The notes under the pieces: generated by a model | Told to the model about the DNA's origin: nothing | What the model saw: the letters and a program-made list of their open reading frames with translations, nothing else | Database searches by the model: none | Position numbers and translations under genes: made by a program | From: an endosymbiont of Bathymodiolus septemdierum str. Myojin knoll | Lineage (GTDB): Bacteria; Pseudomonadota; Gammaproteobacteria; PS1; Pseudothioglobaceae | Length of the DNA stretch: 64,000 bases | Reading direction: 5' to 3' | Assembly: GCF_001547755.1 (NCBI RefSeq) | Contig: NZ_AP013042.1 | Location: forward strand, 1,178,001 to 1,242,000 | Part shown: positions 6,588 through 16,393 of the stretch, one piece after another | How positions within the stretch are numbered: the stretch's first letter is position 1 | Layout of the letters: each line of letters opens with the position of its first letter

Positions 6588-7550
6588 ATGGCAAAAAAAT
6601 TATTAGAGGTTGTTAGAGACAAAATCCGTTTAAGGCATTATAGTTATCAAACTGAAAAAACTTATCTTGGCTGGATAAAGAGATACATTTTATTTCACGA
6701 TAAAAAGCACCCAGAAAAAATGGGTAAGATTGAGATTGAAGCATTTTTGACTGATTTGGCCGTTAATCGCAAGGTTTCTCCATCAACGCAAAATCAGGCA
6801 TTTAATGCTTTGTTATTTTTGTATGAAAAAGTTTTGGAAATTTCCATTAAAAATGAAAATATCTCTGCTTTGCGAGCAAAAACTAAAATTCATATTCCTG
6901 CTGTTTTGACCAAAGACGAAGTTAAAAATGTGATTTTTAACAGCAAAGGGGTTTATCAATTAATGCTTAAACTTATGTATGGTTGTGGCTTGCGGATGAG
7001 TGAATTGTTGCGTTTGCGGATTAAAGATATTGATTTTGGTTTTGATAAAGTTTATATCTGGGATGGTAAAAGTCAAGAAGATAGGGTGTTGCCCTTGCCA
7101 CAAAAAATTAAGGAAGATTTGCAAATTCATATTGAAAATGTGCGGAAAACGCATAAACAAGATACGATTGACGGCTTTGGCTATGTTAATTTACCTTTTG
7201 CACTTAATAAAAAATATCCGAATGCTAATACTGAGTTTAAATGGCAATATTTATTCCCAATGAACGCAATTTCACAAGACCCGAGGGGTAAGAGGAAAAT
7301 TCGCTATCATGTGTTGTCTGCTACTTTTGGCAGGAATATAAAAACAGCGGCGCGTTTGGCGTATATTGATAAAAAAATATCCGCCCATACTTTTCGCCAT
7401 TCTTACGCAACACATTTATTACAAAACGGTATTGATATTCGCACAATTTCTGGGCTTTTGGGGCATAAAAATCTACAAACTACGATGATTTATACGCATA
7501 TTGTTAAAGAATTAAATCAAAATATTGTTAAAAGCCCGTTAGATTTTTAA
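6588..7550 (+). CDS. intI: integron integrase (tyrosine recombinase)
   Basis: A 320-aa tyrosine recombinase that would recombine attC and attI sites. Catalytic residues R136, K161, H267, R270, H293 and Y302 are each exactly ten positions earlier than R146, K171, H277, R280, H303 and Y312 of IntI1. The integron-specific extra domain is present at about 189-240 (NANTEFKWQYLFP). It is complete, with no frameshift. It reads away from the cassettes, the standard arrangement. XerD at 42521 lacks this insertion, which separates the two. Confidence 0.95.
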   Translation: MAKKLLEVVRDKIRLRHYSYQTEKTYLGWIKRYILFHDKKHPEKMGKIEIEAFLTDLAVNRKVSPSTQNQAFNALLFLYEKVLEISIKNENISALRAKTKIHIPAVLTKDEVKNVIFNSKGVYQLMLKLMYGCGLRMSELLRLRIKDIDFGFDKVYIWDGKSQEDRVLPLPQKIKEDLQIHIENVRKTHKQDTIDGFGYVNLPFALNKKYPNANTEFKWQYLFPMNAISQDPRGKRKIRYHVLSATFGRNIKTAARLAYIDKKISAHTFRHSYATHLLQNGIDIRTISGLLGHKNLQTTMIYTHIVKELNQNIVKSPLDF

Positions 7551-7557
7551 AAAATTT

Positions 7558-8631
7558 ATGAACTTTACACAGCAACTTACTCATATTAAAAACCAACACC
7601 TTTACCGGCAAGTGAAAATTGCCGATGGGTCTTGTGTGGATTTTTGTTCGAATGATTATTTGGGGTTAAAAAATCACCCAAAAGTGATTAAGGCGTTTAA
7701 ACAAGGGGTGGATAAATTTGGTGTGGGCTCGGGGGCGTCGCATTTAATTAATGGACATACGACGGCGCATCAAGAATTAGAAGAAGCGTTATCGGATTAT
7801 ATAGGGGTAGAAAAAACCCTATTATTCTCAACTGGGTATATGGCAAATATTGGTGTGTTTTCTGCGCTCAAAAGTGAATTGGATTGGGTCTTGCAGGATA
7901 AGCTCAATCATGCGTCACTCATTGATGCCAATCATTTGATTGGCTTGCCACTCAAGCGCTATTTGCATACTGATATTGCATCACTTGAGAAGAAAATTGA
8001 TAGGCAAACTGGGCAAGGCTTGATTGTAACCGATACAGTATTTAGCATGGATGGAGATCAGGCGGATATTATTGCACTCGAAAAAGTTGCAAAAAAATCT
8101 GATGCACTACTTATGCAGGATGATGCCCATGGATTTGGTATTTTTGATACAAATATCCCGAAAAATTCTATTTATATGGCAACTTTAGGTAAGGCAGCAG
8201 GCGTTATGGGGGCTTTTGTGGGGGGAAATATAGATTTTATTGATTTTTTGGTGCAAAAATCACGCCCTTACATTTATACTACAGCGATTGCACCTGCTTT
8301 ATGTGTGGCAACGCTTCAAAGTTTAGAACTGATTAAAAGCGGCGAGCAAAGGGCCAAATTATTAGAAAATATTGATTTCTTTCAAAAGTTTTCACACTCA
8401 CTATCATTACCGATTTTGCCATCAGATAGTGCAATTCAACCTTTAATAATTGGCGACAACAAACAGGCTTTATTGCTTAGTCAGACACTACTTGAAAAAG
8501 GCTTTCAAGTAAGTGCCATTCGCACGCCAACGGTTGCCAAAAACGCAGAAAGATTGCGCATTACTTTGAATGCCAATCATACACAAAAACAAATAGAACA
8601 GCTGCTTAGCGAAGTAAAATATGCTTTATAG
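7558..8631 (+). CDS. bioF: 8-amino-7-oxononanoate synthase
   Basis: BioF condenses pimeloyl-ACP with alanine in biotin synthesis, using PLP. The protein (357 aa) has VDFCSNDYLGLKNHP, GSGASHLINGHTTAHQELE, the D-D-H of QDDAHGFGIF and the PLP lysine in YMATLGKAAGVMGAFVGG. It is slightly shorter than the approximately 385-aa enteric enzyme. It begins 7 bases after intI with no visible promoter, so it may depend on read-through, and it overlaps bioH by 11 bases. Biotin is needed by OadA at 21001-22833. Confidence 0.94.
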   Translation: MNFTQQLTHIKNQHLYRQVKIADGSCVDFCSNDYLGLKNHPKVIKAFKQGVDKFGVGSGASHLINGHTTAHQELEEALSDYIGVEKTLLFSTGYMANIGVFSALKSELDWVLQDKLNHASLIDANHLIGLPLKRYLHTDIASLEKKIDRQTGQGLIVTDTVFSMDGDQADIIALEKVAKKSDALLMQDDAHGFGIFDTNIPKNSIYMATLGKAAGVMGAFVGGNIDFIDFLVQKSRPYIYTTAIAPALCVATLQSLELIKSGEQRAKLLENIDFFQKFSHSLSLPILPSDSAIQPLIIGDNKQALLLSQTLLEKGFQVSAIRTPTVAKNAERLRITLNANHTQKQIEQLLSEVKYAL

Positions 8632-9328
8632 TCGCACCACTGGCACAGGTAAAGACTTAGTGTTACTACATGGTTGGGGATTTAATAGTGATTTGTTTAA
8701 TGATTTAATTGCGCGTTATCAAAATCAGTATCAAATAACGGTTATTGACTTACCCGGGCATGGGCGAAGCAGTGTGGTGGATGGCGATTTAGATAAATGG
8801 TGCGATGAGATTATCAAGCTATTGCCTGACAATCCAATTTTATTAGGCTGGTCTTTAGGTGGCTTGTTGGCGATTAATATTGCCAACAAGGTTAATGTAT
8901 CTCAACTGATTTTATTAGCCTCAAGCCCTAATTTTGTCACAACTGTTGGTTGGCATTATGGCATTGATGCGAAAAATTTTCATCAATTCTCGGATACATT
9001 GTCGTTGAATTTATCCAAAGGATTAAAGCGCTTTGTCAGTTTACAAAGTCAAAACAAAACGCAATTAAAATCCCTTAATCAGTCCATTGATACCTTGCCT
9101 GCAACGACTATAGCACTTAACCAAGGGTTAAAAATTTTATTACAGCGTGATTTACGCCAACAATTTGAGCAATTAGATATTCCGATACAGGTTGTCTTGG
9201 GTAAACAGGATACCTTGATACCAATTGAGATTGCCAAATGGTATAAACAAAAAAATACCTCGGTAACAATATTAAATACTGGACACCTGCCTTTTCTACA
9301 TCCAGACTTTGAATTGCGTATAATTTAA
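8621..9328 (+). CDS. bioH: pimeloyl-ACP methyl ester esterase
   Basis: BioH removes the methyl cap from pimeloyl-ACP methyl ester, releasing the substrate for BioF. The 235-aa alpha/beta hydrolase shows the oxyanion region [12 protein letters not shown], the nucleophile elbow GWSLGG (Ser about residue 79), the acid in [10 protein letters not shown] and the histidine in [10 protein letters not shown]. The start overlaps the end of bioF. Confidence 0.9.
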   Translation: MLYSRTTGTGKDLVLLHGWGFNSDLFNDLIARYQNQYQITVIDLPGHGRSSVVDGDLDKWCDEIIKLLPDNPILLGWSLGGLLAINIANKVNVSQLILLASSPNFVTTVGWHYGIDAKNFHQFSDTLSLNLSKGLKRFVSLQSQNKTQLKSLNQSIDTLPATTIALNQGLKILLQRDLRQQFEQLDIPIQVVLGKQDTLIPIEIAKWYKQKNTSVTILNTGHLPFLHPDFELRII

Positions 9329-9365
9329 TAGTCTCTTTAATCATATAAAAACTTTGGAGCAAGAA

Positions 9366-9854
9366 ATGAGTGCAGTTGTTGGGGTTATTATGGGGTCAAA
9401 ATCTGATTGGCCGACGATGAAAAATGCAGTAGAAATGCTGGAAGAATTTGGCGTAGCGCACGAAGTCAAAGTGGTCTCCGCACATCGCACCCCTGATTTA
9501 ATGTTTGACTATGCATCAAGTGCATTGGAGCGCGGGTTAAAAGTGATTATTGCGGGGGCAGGAGGTGCAGCGCACCTGCCAGGTATGGTAGCGGCAAAAA
9601 CCATTGTTCCTGTCTTGGGCGTTCCTATTCAATCGCGTGCGTTAAGTGGTCAAGATTCTTTACTTTCTATTGCACAAATGCCAGGTGGAATTCCTGTTGG
9701 CACGCTCGCTATCGGCGAAGCTGGGGCTAAGAATGCAGGCATCCTAGCAGCACAAATAATTGCCAATGGAGATGAAGCGGTAAAAGCAAAAGTGCTTGCC
9801 TTCAGAGCTAAGCAAACGCAAGATGTACTTGACAATCCTAACCCAAGCGATTAA
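9366..9854 (+). CDS. purE: N5-carboxyaminoimidazole ribonucleotide mutase
   Basis: PurE (class I) moves the carboxyl group of N5-CAIR to give CAIR in purine synthesis. The 162-aa protein has [29 protein letters not shown] and [14 protein letters not shown] with the catalytic histidine, and [21 protein letters not shown] 9366 preceded by GGAG is preferred to the TTG four codons earlier. PurK follows with no gap. Confidence 0.96.
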   Translation: MSAVVGVIMGSKSDWPTMKNAVEMLEEFGVAHEVKVVSAHRTPDLMFDYASSALERGLKVIIAGAGGAAHLPGMVAAKTIVPVLGVPIQSRALSGQDSLLSIAQMPGGIPVGTLAIGEAGAKNAGILAAQIIANGDEAVKAKVLAFRAKQTQDVLDNPNPSD

Positions 9855-10967
9855 ATGAAAGTTGGCGTTTTAGGTGCGGGTCAATTAGGCAGAATGCTTG
9901 CGATTTCAGGCTATCCTTTGGATCATCAATTTGGTTTTTCAGGTAACAGCAATGAGGAGCCTTCATCCCTATTAGGACATATGTTTATTGGCGATGATAG
10001 TGTTAATTCTCTAGTGGATTTTGCTGATGTCATTACCTATGAAAGTGAAAATACCGATGTGGAAATCGTTAAAAAAATTGGCAAAAAAGTGACCGTTTAT
10101 CCCGGTGAAAAATCATTGTTCATCACCCAACATCGAGGTCGAGAAAAAGCCTTATTCGACCAACTTAATATTCCTTGCGCCCCTTATCAAATAGTCAGCT
10201 CTGAGCAAGATTTAAAAAATGCCGTAAATACCATTGGATTACCTGCGATTTTAAAAACAACAACCGAGGGTTATGATGGTAAAGGTCAGTTTTTAATACA
10301 TGAAAAAAGTCAAATTACCAAGGCCTGGGAAAGTATGAATGGTGCTGAATCAATTTTAGAAGGCTTTGTGAATTTTAAACGCGAGCTTTCTCTGATTGCT
10401 GTGCGTGATACCAATAATAATCACAAATATTACCCTTTAGTTGAAAATACGCATCATGACGGTATTTTGCGCCTGACCATTGCCCCCGCTCAGGCGATTG
10501 ACCCCGAAGTGCAAAAGACGGCTGAACACTATATGCAAACTTTGCTCGATGAAATGAACCATGTTGGCGTACTAACCATTGAGTTGTTTGAAACGAACAA
10601 TGGATTGGTTGCCAATGAAATGGCACCTCGTGTACATAATTCTGGGCATTGGAGTATTGAAGGGGCAAATACCTCGCAATTTGAAAACCACATTCGTGCA
10701 ATTACTGGTCAGCCACTTGGCGATACCACGCCGACACACCCACTTTCTGCAATGGTAAATATCATTGGTAAAATTGGTAATATTGACACAGTTCTAAATA
10801 TGCCCAATGCACATTTGCACTTATATGACAAAGTAGAGCGTGCAAATAGAAAGTTAGGGCACATTAATATTACTGCCAATTCTGAGCAAGGATTAAACAG
10901 TAGTATCCAACAACTACAGGCGTTTTTACCTAATGAGGCCACTGTATTAACCCATCACAACTTATGA
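9855..10967 (+). CDS. purK: N5-carboxyaminoimidazole ribonucleotide synthase
   Basis: PurK carboxylates AIR with bicarbonate and ATP, giving the PurE substrate. The 370-aa ATP-grasp enzyme begins MKVGVLGAGQLGRML and has TTEGYDGKGQ and the metal/ATP segment NEMAPRVHNSGHWSIEGA. It starts directly after the purE stop. Its own TGA overlaps the ATG of a 44-codon ORF, making a compact operon bioF-bioH-purE-purK-sORF-11098 gene. Confidence 0.95.
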   Translation: MKVGVLGAGQLGRMLAISGYPLDHQFGFSGNSNEEPSSLLGHMFIGDDSVNSLVDFADVITYESENTDVEIVKKIGKKVTVYPGEKSLFITQHRGREKALFDQLNIPCAPYQIVSSEQDLKNAVNTIGLPAILKTTTEGYDGKGQFLIHEKSQITKAWESMNGAESILEGFVNFKRELSLIAVRDTNNNHKYYPLVENTHHDGILRLTIAPAQAIDPEVQKTAEHYMQTLLDEMNHVGVLTIELFETNNGLVANEMAPRVHNSGHWSIEGANTSQFENHIRAITGQPLGDTTPTHPLSAMVNIIGKIGNIDTVLNMPNAHLHLYDKVERANRKLGHINITANSEQGLNSSIQQLQAFLPNEATVLTHHNL

Positions 10968-11098
10968 AACACATAAAACAGCACCTTTTCCACCCAAAAA
11001 CTCGTCAAATAACCAGCTATTCTCCTCATCTTTGGATGAAAAATGCACTATTTTCTGTATTCCCTAAGTCGCACTGGGTTAATGCAGTGGTCTCCTAA
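10964..11098 (+). CDS. 44-aa small ORF coupled to purK
   Basis: ATG at 10964 overlaps the purK stop (ATGA); the TAA at 11096-11098 overlaps the next ATG (TAATG). The product MKHIKQHLFHPKTRQITSYS... continues with SPHLWMKNALFSVFPKSHWVNAVVS. It is basic and His-rich at the N-terminus, without an obvious membrane segment. Double overlap with two same-strand genes argues it is translated. No function recognised. Confidence 0.6.
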   Translation: MKHIKQHLFHPKTRQITSYSPHLWMKNALFSVFPKSHWVNAVVS

Positions 11099-11400
11099 TG
11101 TCTGAAGTGAAATACAAATGGCATCAAGCAATGCTTTACAAAGTGACTGGCGACCCGATTGCCATCAAGCCTCTTGAGGGTGCGGAGGAATTCAGCAAAG
11201 CTGAATTAGAAACTTTTATAGGGGGTTACTTAGGTTTCATTAAACAAGGAAACGGCATGTTAGTCATCAACGATGATGGCGAAGCCTTAGGTTTGCCTCA
11301 AAATGAAATGGCAGGCAAGAATGGTTACGCCCTATTTGGCAATGTCATTTTTGTGCCTATTGACAATTCTGAAAACACACTAAATATAACAACCCACTAA
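11098..11400 (+). CDS. DUF3846-like small protein
   Basis: A 100-aa acidic protein with AELETFIGGYLGFIKQGNGMLVINDDGEALGLPQNEMA and then NGYALFGNVIFVPID. The LExFxGGY, LVxNxxG and LPxN pattern resembles DUF3846, a family of unknown function often carried on phage and plasmid genomes. The match is by eye. It is the last gene of the pur operon and converges on the minus-strand glutaredoxin-like gene, with a 4-base overlap of their 3' frames. Confidence 0.6.
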   Translation: MSEVKYKWHQAMLYKVTGDPIAIKPLEGAEEFSKAELETFIGGYLGFIKQGNGMLVINDDGEALGLPQNEMAGKNGYALFGNVIFVPIDNSENTLNITTH

Positions 11401-11780
11401 TTTTTTTGACCAAAACGCTTGTCTAAATAGGCAATGATGTCAGAGGTTTCATGCATCCACTCGACTTTGCCATTTTCAGTAATTTTTAAACACGGGACTT
11501 GGTGTCCGCCAGTTTCTTTAATGAGTTCCGCTCTGGCGGCACCTTTTCTGTCTTGTGCATCTTGCTTGGTAATTTTGAGATTTAAGCGTCTAATAGCTCT
11601 TCTGGTTTTAATACAAAATGGACAGCCGAAGAATTGATATAATTCAATATTTTCTGTTTGTGCATCAACTGATTTTTGCTCTTCTTCGCTGCGTTTTACT
11701 TTTCCAACTGGAATTAACCAACTAATCAATGCAATAATTGCACCCAAACCATTTCTAAACGCTTTTAATAAAATTTTCAT
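11397..11780 (-). CDS. membrane-anchored glutaredoxin-like protein
   Basis: A 127-aa protein starting [27 protein letters not shown], a single hydrophobic anchor. It is followed by a thioredoxin-fold domain with the CPFC redox motif ([21 protein letters not shown]), the cis-Pro in HQVPCLKI, and [15 protein letters not shown]. This is a glutaredoxin or GST N-terminal-type domain, probably facing the cytoplasm or periplasm near the membrane. ATG 11780 with AAAGGAG upstream is chosen; it overlaps the folD stop (ATGA). Confidence 0.85.
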   Translation of the reverse strand: MKILLKAFRNGLGAIIALISWLIPVGKVKRSEEEQKSVDAQTENIELYQFFGCPFCIKTRRAIRRLNLKITKQDAQDRKGAARAELIKETGGHQVPCLKITENGKVEWMHETSDIIAYLDKRFGQKN

Positions 11781-12640
11781 TTTTTCTCCTTTGCTTGATA
11801 AGCCGTTAATGTATTTTCCAATAATGTGGCAATAGTCATTGGACCAACGCCACCTGGCACGGGAGTAATCCATCCTGCGACTTTTTCAGCGCTGTTGAAA
11901 TCAACATCACCAACCAATTTAAAATTCCCATTTTCTTCTATGCGATTAATACCCACATCAATCACAATCGCACCTTTTTTAATCCATTTACCTTTGATAA
12001 ACTTAGGAATGCCAACGGCGACAACGATTACATCAGCATTTTTAAGTTTGTCTGACAAATTAGTTGTTTTGCTGTTACAAATCGTCACAGTGGCGCGGGC
12101 GTTTAAAAGCTCCATTGCCATTGGCCGCCCGACAATATTGGACGCCCCGACTACCACGCAGTCTTTACCCATCAAATCAATACCTATTGTCGCCAACATT
12201 GTCATTACACCTTTTGGCGTACAAGGGCGCAGGTGTGGCTTATTTTGCATGAGTTTGCCGATATTTTCACTGTGAAAACCATCAACATCTTTGGCTGGAT
12301 TAATGGCTTCAATGATTTGATTAGCATCCAGATGTGCTGGCAATGGCAGTTGCACTAAAATACCATCAATATTACTATCCTCATTTAATTGTTCAACCTC
12401 TGCCAATAACTCTACTTGCGTAATATCGGCAGGTTTATTAATTTTTTCAGCATAAAAACCGACTTCCCTGCAGGCATTGTCTTTATTACGCACATACACC
12501 TTCGATGCAGGATCATCACCTACCAAAATCACTGCTAAGCCCGGCTTGCGTAAGCCGGGCTTAAGATTGAGTTGTGCCACTTGTTGTTTGATATTTTTTC
12601 TCAAATCTTGGGCAATTTGCTTGCCGTTTATAATAGTCAT
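11777..12640 (-). CDS. folD: methylenetetrahydrofolate dehydrogenase/cyclohydrolase
   Basis: FolD interconverts 5,10-methylene-THF and 10-formyl-THF with NADP. The 287-aa protein has [15 protein letters not shown] with the catalytic lysine and [14 protein letters not shown]. It also has [30 protein letters not shown] for NADP binding, and [20 protein letters not shown]. It sits in a minus-strand operon with overlapping ends: lpxK, ycaR-like, kdsB, folD, then the glutaredoxin gene. A GC-rich hairpin lies within the coding sequence (12536-12563). Confidence 0.96.
   Translation of the reverse strand: MTIINGKQIAQDLRKNIKQQVAQLNLKPGLRKPGLAVILVGDDPASKVYVRNKDNACREVGFYAEKINKPADITQVELLAEVEQLNEDSNIDGILVQLPLPAHLDANQIIEAINPAKDVDGFHSENIGKLMQNKPHLRPCTPKGVMTMLATIGIDLMGKDCVVVGASNIVGRPMAMELLNARATVTICNSKTTNLSDKLKNADVIVVAVGIPKFIKGKWIKKGAIVIDVGINRIEENGNFKLVGDVDFNSAEKVAGWITPVPGGVGPMTIATLLENTLTAYQAKEKK
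12536..12563. repeat. GC-rich hairpin inside folD
   Basis: Perfect 12-bp arms TAAGCCCGGCTT and AAGCCGGGCTTA with a 4-base loop. It encodes the KPGLRKPGL segment before AVILVG. In a sequence this AT-rich such a GC-rich palindrome stands out. The protein alignment to other FolD sequences recalled from memory needs no insertion here, so it may be a chance codon choice. Confidence 0.6.
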
Positions 12641-13371
12641 TTCAGCGCCTCTCTTACTTTTTCTAAATCTTCTGCTGTATCCACACCAAACCCTGTTGGA
12701 GCACAGGCTTTACTCACATGAATACCAAAGCCCTCATTCAGTACCGTGAGTTGTTCTAATTTTTCTACTTGTTCATAACGCGAACTGTCCATGGTTAAAT
12801 ATTGTTTGATAAATCCACAGCGATACGCATAAATACCAATATGTTTGAAGCACAATGATGCATCAAAATCAACCTCATCACGAAATGCGGGAATTGGTGA
12901 GCGCGAAAAATACAAAGCTTTGCCGAATTTATCAAACACCACTTTCACACAATCTGGGTCTAAATATTGCGCCTTATCAATAACATTCTCACACAAAGTT
13001 GCCATTTGCATTTGTGAATCGGCTAAATTTTGTGCCACTTGTTTAATCACTTGCGCATCCAACATCGGCTCATCACCTTGCACATTAACAATAATTTGCT
13101 CATCATTAATATTTAAGGTCTCTAACACTTCAGCAATGCGCCCTGTGCCTGAAGTATGGACTTTGCTAGTCATACAAGTGGTAGCACCAAAATTTCTTGA
13201 AATTTCTTCGATTATGGTGTTATCTGTCGCTATTATGACACTATCTGCACCACTTTTAATGGCATTTTCGTAAGTGTGTTGAATCAGGGGTTTGCCGTGG
13301 ATGTCTTGCACCAATTTTGCACTCAAACGACTTGAAGCATAGCGCGCAGGAATAATGACTGAAAAACCCAT
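12637..13371 (-). CDS. kdsB: CMP-KDO synthetase
   Basis: KdsB activates KDO as CMP-KDO for transfer to lipid A. The 244-aa protein shows the nucleotide-binding start [33 protein letters not shown], the VNVQGDEPM motif and the [10 protein letters not shown] region. Its start overlaps the stop of the Trm112-like gene by one base, and its stop overlaps folD by four. Confidence 0.96.
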   Translation of the reverse strand: MGFSVIIPARYASSRLSAKLVQDIHGKPLIQHTYENAIKSGADSVIIATDNTIIEEISRNFGATTCMTSKVHTSGTGRIAEVLETLNINDEQIIVNVQGDEPMLDAQVIKQVAQNLADSQMQMATLCENVIDKAQYLDPDCVKVVFDKFGKALYFSRSPIPAFRDEVDFDASLCFKHIGIYAYRCGFIKQYLTMDSSRYEQVEKLEQLTVLNEGFGIHVSKACAPTGFGVDTAEDLEKVREALK

Positions 13372-13532
13372 TAGGTTATTTTACGCGCCTCTTCAATTAA
13401 CAAGACTGGAATGCCATCAACAATCGGATATGCCAAACCGCTTTCTTCACAAATCAATTCGTCATCGACTTGTTTCAATGGTGCTTTGCTTTGCGGGCAG
13501 ACCAATAATTTTAATAAGGCTTCATCTATCAT
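13371..13532 (-). CDS. ycaR: Trm112/YcaR-family small protein
   Basis: A 53-aa [23 protein letters not shown], a middle [17 protein letters not shown], and the ending [15 protein letters not shown]. This is the YcaR type of the Trm112 family, which commonly lies between lpxK and kdsB as here. Only one cysteine of each usual pair remains (VCPQ, LICEE), so zinc binding is doubtful. Its ATG overlaps the lpxK stop (ATGA). Confidence 0.88.
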   Translation of the reverse strand: MIDEALLKLLVCPQSKAPLKQVDDELICEESGLAYPIVDGIPVLLIEEARKIT

Positions 13533-14437
13533 ATTTTCTCATCAAGTTGTTTCAAAAAATCTCCGCTTAACTCGGCTTCAACCTGTAAATACCACATTTG
13601 CTGCGTTGCGAATTGTTTACATTTTACACAATCCTTGGCAGTCATAATAATAGGATGTGTGTCTTTAAAATCTAAATCTGATTTAATAAAAAGATGGTGA
13701 TCGGCAAAAGGATGTTCAATCAAATCCACGCCTAAATCATACATCACAGTAAAAAACTTACTTGGCTTGCCAATCCCCGCCACGCCATGACAAGTTTGTT
13801 TTTTAAAATAGTCTAAAGGCTGGACTTCCTGGGTTTTTAAATTGATAAAAGCAAGTGGCTTTAAAACACTTTGCAAAACAAAATCCACTTTGTCCAACCT
13901 TGCAATCGATTCTCTTAAGGGTCCAGCAGGCAATAAAAAACCATTACCAAATCCATTTTCCACACAAATTTCTATCGCTCTACCCATTGCATAATGTTGT
14001 AGTCCATCATCACTAATGACAATATCCACGCTGTGATTGTCAATCAAATCTTGCACCGCCTGCGTGCGCTTTTTATTCACCATCACTACCGCGCCCGTTT
14101 GCGTCGCAATCAGCAAAGGTTCATCGCCTGATAGTTCAACTGCTGTGGTTTCTTTTACCAATAAACTCCCTTGTTGATGTATGCCGCCATAGCCACGCGA
14201 AACCACGCCAACTTTTTTACCTTGGGCTTTAAAATACTCAACCAATGTCATCACAATTGGTGTTTTGCCAGTACCACCTACAGTAATATTACCCACCACA
14301 ATCACTGGCACATCAAACTGATGTGTCTTCAGTATGCCAAAATAATATAAGACTTTTCTAATAAGCGATAGCAGGTAAAAAATTGCCGAAATCGGCAATA
14401 ATAAATAATTAATTAACCCGCGTTTATTTAAATCCAC
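13529..14437 (-). CDS. lpxK: tetraacyldisaccharide 4'-kinase
   Basis: LpxK phosphorylates the lipid A disaccharide to lipid IVA at the inner membrane. The 302-aa protein starts with an N-terminal hydrophobic helix (about 10-30). It continues with [18 protein letters not shown] (P-loop, residues 54-61), [18 protein letters not shown], the [14 protein letters not shown] motif and MTAKDCVKC near the C-terminus. It heads the minus-strand LPS operon and is divergent from lolC. Confidence 0.95.
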   Translation of the reverse strand: MDLNKRGLINYLLLPISAIFYLLSLIRKVLYYFGILKTHQFDVPVIVVGNITVGGTGKTPIVMTLVEYFKAQGKKVGVVSRGYGGIHQQGSLLVKETTAVELSGDEPLLIATQTGAVVMVNKKRTQAVQDLIDNHSVDIVISDDGLQHYAMGRAIEICVENGFGNGFLLPAGPLRESIARLDKVDFVLQSVLKPLAFINLKTQEVQPLDYFKKQTCHGVAGIGKPSKFFTVMYDLGVDLIEHPFADHHLFIKSDLDFKDTHPIIMTAKDCVKCKQFATQQMWYLQVEAELSGDFLKQLDEKI

Positions 14438-14493
14438 TTCTTTCTTATTTTTTCTACTTTTAAAGGTGCTAATTATGACAAAATATTAACCCT

Positions 14494-15729
14494 ATGAGTA
14501 TCGAATTTAAAATTTCTAACCAATATTTACGCGCCAATCATAAAAAAGGCTTTGTGTCCTTTATCTCTGGCGTCTCTATTGTCGGCTTAATACTTGGAGT
14601 AATGACACTCATTACAGTGTTATCAGTAATGAATGGCTTTCATAAAGAGCTGCGTGATAGAATATTAGATGCCATTTCACATTCTTACATTACCGAATAT
14701 AGTGGTACAGTAGAAAATTGGCAAGCATTGCAGATAAAAATTAACCAACATCCAAATGTCATCAGTACTTCACCTTATATAGAAAAATACGGCTTACTCA
14801 ATACTACATCCAACTCACAAGGCATTAGCGTCAGAGGAATTAAAACTGAGTTAGAAAAAAAGACCTCTGTTTTATTAGATAAAATGAAATCTGGTAGTGC
14901 CACTTTGGATAAATCTAGCATTTTGATTGGCGCAGGTTTAGCCAGTCAATTAGGTGTAATGGTTGGCGATAAAGTAACCTTAATTACACCGCAAGTATCC
15001 TCGAATATTCTTGGTATGCAGCCAAAATTTAAACGCTTCACTATTAGCGGTATTTTTGAGGCGGGCATTGCAGAATATGACAACAATTTAACCTTTATCC
15101 AACTACGACAAACGCAATTGTTATACGCAATGAAGGGCAAAGTATCGGGTATTCGATTAAAAGTAGATGATTTATTTAATGCCAAAAAAATCACTGCTGA
15201 AGTGGTTAACGACATAGGGCATGGGCAATATTACGGCGTTGATTGGACACAACAAAAAGCCAACTTTCTGCAGGCACTTAACCTTGAAAAACAAATGATT
15301 AGTATTATCCTATCTCTAATGATTGCTGTCGCTGCCTTTAATGTGGTGTCAATGATGGTAATGGTAGTGACCGATAAAAAAGCCGATATTGCCATTCTCA
15401 GAACCATCGGTATGACGCCGAAACGCATTGTGAAAATCTTTTTTTATCAAGGTATTACGATTGGTGTTATTGGTATTATTATTGGCACAATATTAGGCAT
15501 TGCATTAGCACTTAATATTGAAGTTGTAATTGCAGGCATTGAGTCAATACTGGGCTTTCAATTTTTTCCTGCCGATGTCTTTTACATCAGTCGCTTCCCT
15601 TCCGAAGTGCACTTGGTTGATATAATTAAAATTACCTTTGGTGCTTTTATTTTAGTGGTTCTTGCTTCTATTTACCCCGCTAAACGCGCTGGAAAACTGC
15701 AAATATCAGAGGTGTTAAACCATGAGTAA
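14494..15729 (+). CDS. lolC: lipoprotein-releasing ABC transporter permease LolC/E
   Basis: Inner-membrane permease that extracts outer-membrane lipoproteins for LolA. The 411-aa protein has the LolC-type start FKISNQYLRANHKKGFVSFISGVSIVGL, a first helix at about 25-50, a large periplasmic domain, and three C-terminal helices. FtsX-fold segments include MMVMVVTDKKADIAILRTIGMTPKRI. Only one permease gene is present next to lolD, so it may act as a homodimer (a LolF-type arrangement); that is inferred. Confidence 0.92.
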   Translation: MSIEFKISNQYLRANHKKGFVSFISGVSIVGLILGVMTLITVLSVMNGFHKELRDRILDAISHSYITEYSGTVENWQALQIKINQHPNVISTSPYIEKYGLLNTTSNSQGISVRGIKTELEKKTSVLLDKMKSGSATLDKSSILIGAGLASQLGVMVGDKVTLITPQVSSNILGMQPKFKRFTISGIFEAGIAEYDNNLTFIQLRQTQLLYAMKGKVSGIRLKVDDLFNAKKITAEVVNDIGHGQYYGVDWTQQKANFLQALNLEKQMISIILSLMIAVAAFNVVSMMVMVVTDKKADIAILRTIGMTPKRIVKIFFYQGITIGVIGIIIGTILGIALALNIEVVIAGIESILGFQFFPADVFYISRFPSEVHLVDIIKITFGAFILVVLASIYPAKRAGKLQISEVLNHE

Positions 15730-16393
15730 AATAATTGAATGTAGAGAAGTTGGCTACCAGTATAGCAATGGAAAAATTAAAACAACGGTATTGGATTCAC
15801 TTAATTTAACACTTGAACAAGGGGAATCCCTCGCTATTATTGGGCAATCGGGTTGTGGAAAATCTACACTACTTAATCTATTAGGTGGCATCAGTCAGCC
15901 GACTACGGGCAAAGTCCTTATTAATAACAGTTGTTTATCGCAAATCAACGAAGAGAAAATCACACAACTTCGTGCCCAACATTTGGGTTTTGTCTATCAA
16001 TTCCATCACTTGCTAAAAGATTTTAGTGCTTTAGATAATGTAGCAATGCCGCTATTAATTCGTGGCGACGATAAATCTACAGCCATCAAAAAAGCCAGCA
16101 AACTACTCACAGATATTGGCTTACAAAATAGACTAAATCACCGCCCTGCCGAATTATCAGGTGGACAACGACAACGGGTTGCAATTGCCCGAGCATTAAT
16201 TAACAACCCGAGTTGCTTATTGGCAGATGAGCCAACGGGCAATTTAGATGCAAAAAATGCAGAGGAAGTGCTAGCGTTAATGATGGCACTTAATCAACAA
16301 CAAAAATCAGCATTAATTCTTGTCACTCACGACATCAATATTGCCAAAAAAATGGATAGAGTTTTAACCTTAGAAAATGGAAAATTAGTATGA
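15722..16393 (+). CDS. lolD: lipoprotein-releasing ABC transporter ATPase
   Basis: The 223-aa ATPase powers LolC. Walker [10 protein letters not shown] (41-49), Q-loop [20 protein letters not shown], signature [15 protein letters not shown], Walker [12 protein letters not shown] and the H-loop VTHD are all intact. The start overlaps lolC by 8 bases and the stop overlaps the next gene by 4. Confidence 0.96.
   Translation: MSKIIECREVGYQYSNGKIKTTVLDSLNLTLEQGESLAIIGQSGCGKSTLLNLLGGISQPTTGKVLINNSCLSQINEEKITQLRAQHLGFVYQFHHLLKDFSALDNVAMPLLIRGDDKSTAIKKASKLLTDIGLQNRLNHRPAELSGGQRQRVAIARALINNPSCLLADEPTGNLDAKNAEEVLALMMALNQQQKSALILVTHDINIAKKMDRVLTLENGKLV

Larger units (their letters stand above)
4706..7550. 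mobile_element. small chromosomal integron: intI, attI and two gene cassettes
   Basis: The integrase (6588-7550, plus strand) is divergent from a two-cassette array on the minus strand. Cassette 1 spans 6445 to 5894 (DUF805 gene), cassette 2 spans 5893 to 4706 (HEPN gene). Each cassette begins with the TT of a GTTRRRY-type core matching the R'' core at its own end: GTTATAG with CTATAAC, and GTTATGCC with GGCATAAC. Integrase, attI and cassettes are all intact to the eye, so the system may be active. The left end runs into a truncated chromosomal gene; the right end is 7 bases from bioF. Confidence 0.92.

Noticed and set aside
6588-7550. Possibility that the integrase is simply XerC or a phage integrase
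   Set aside because: It has the integron-specific additional domain, IntI1-spaced catalytic residues, and adjacent attC sites; a separate XerD is at 42521.
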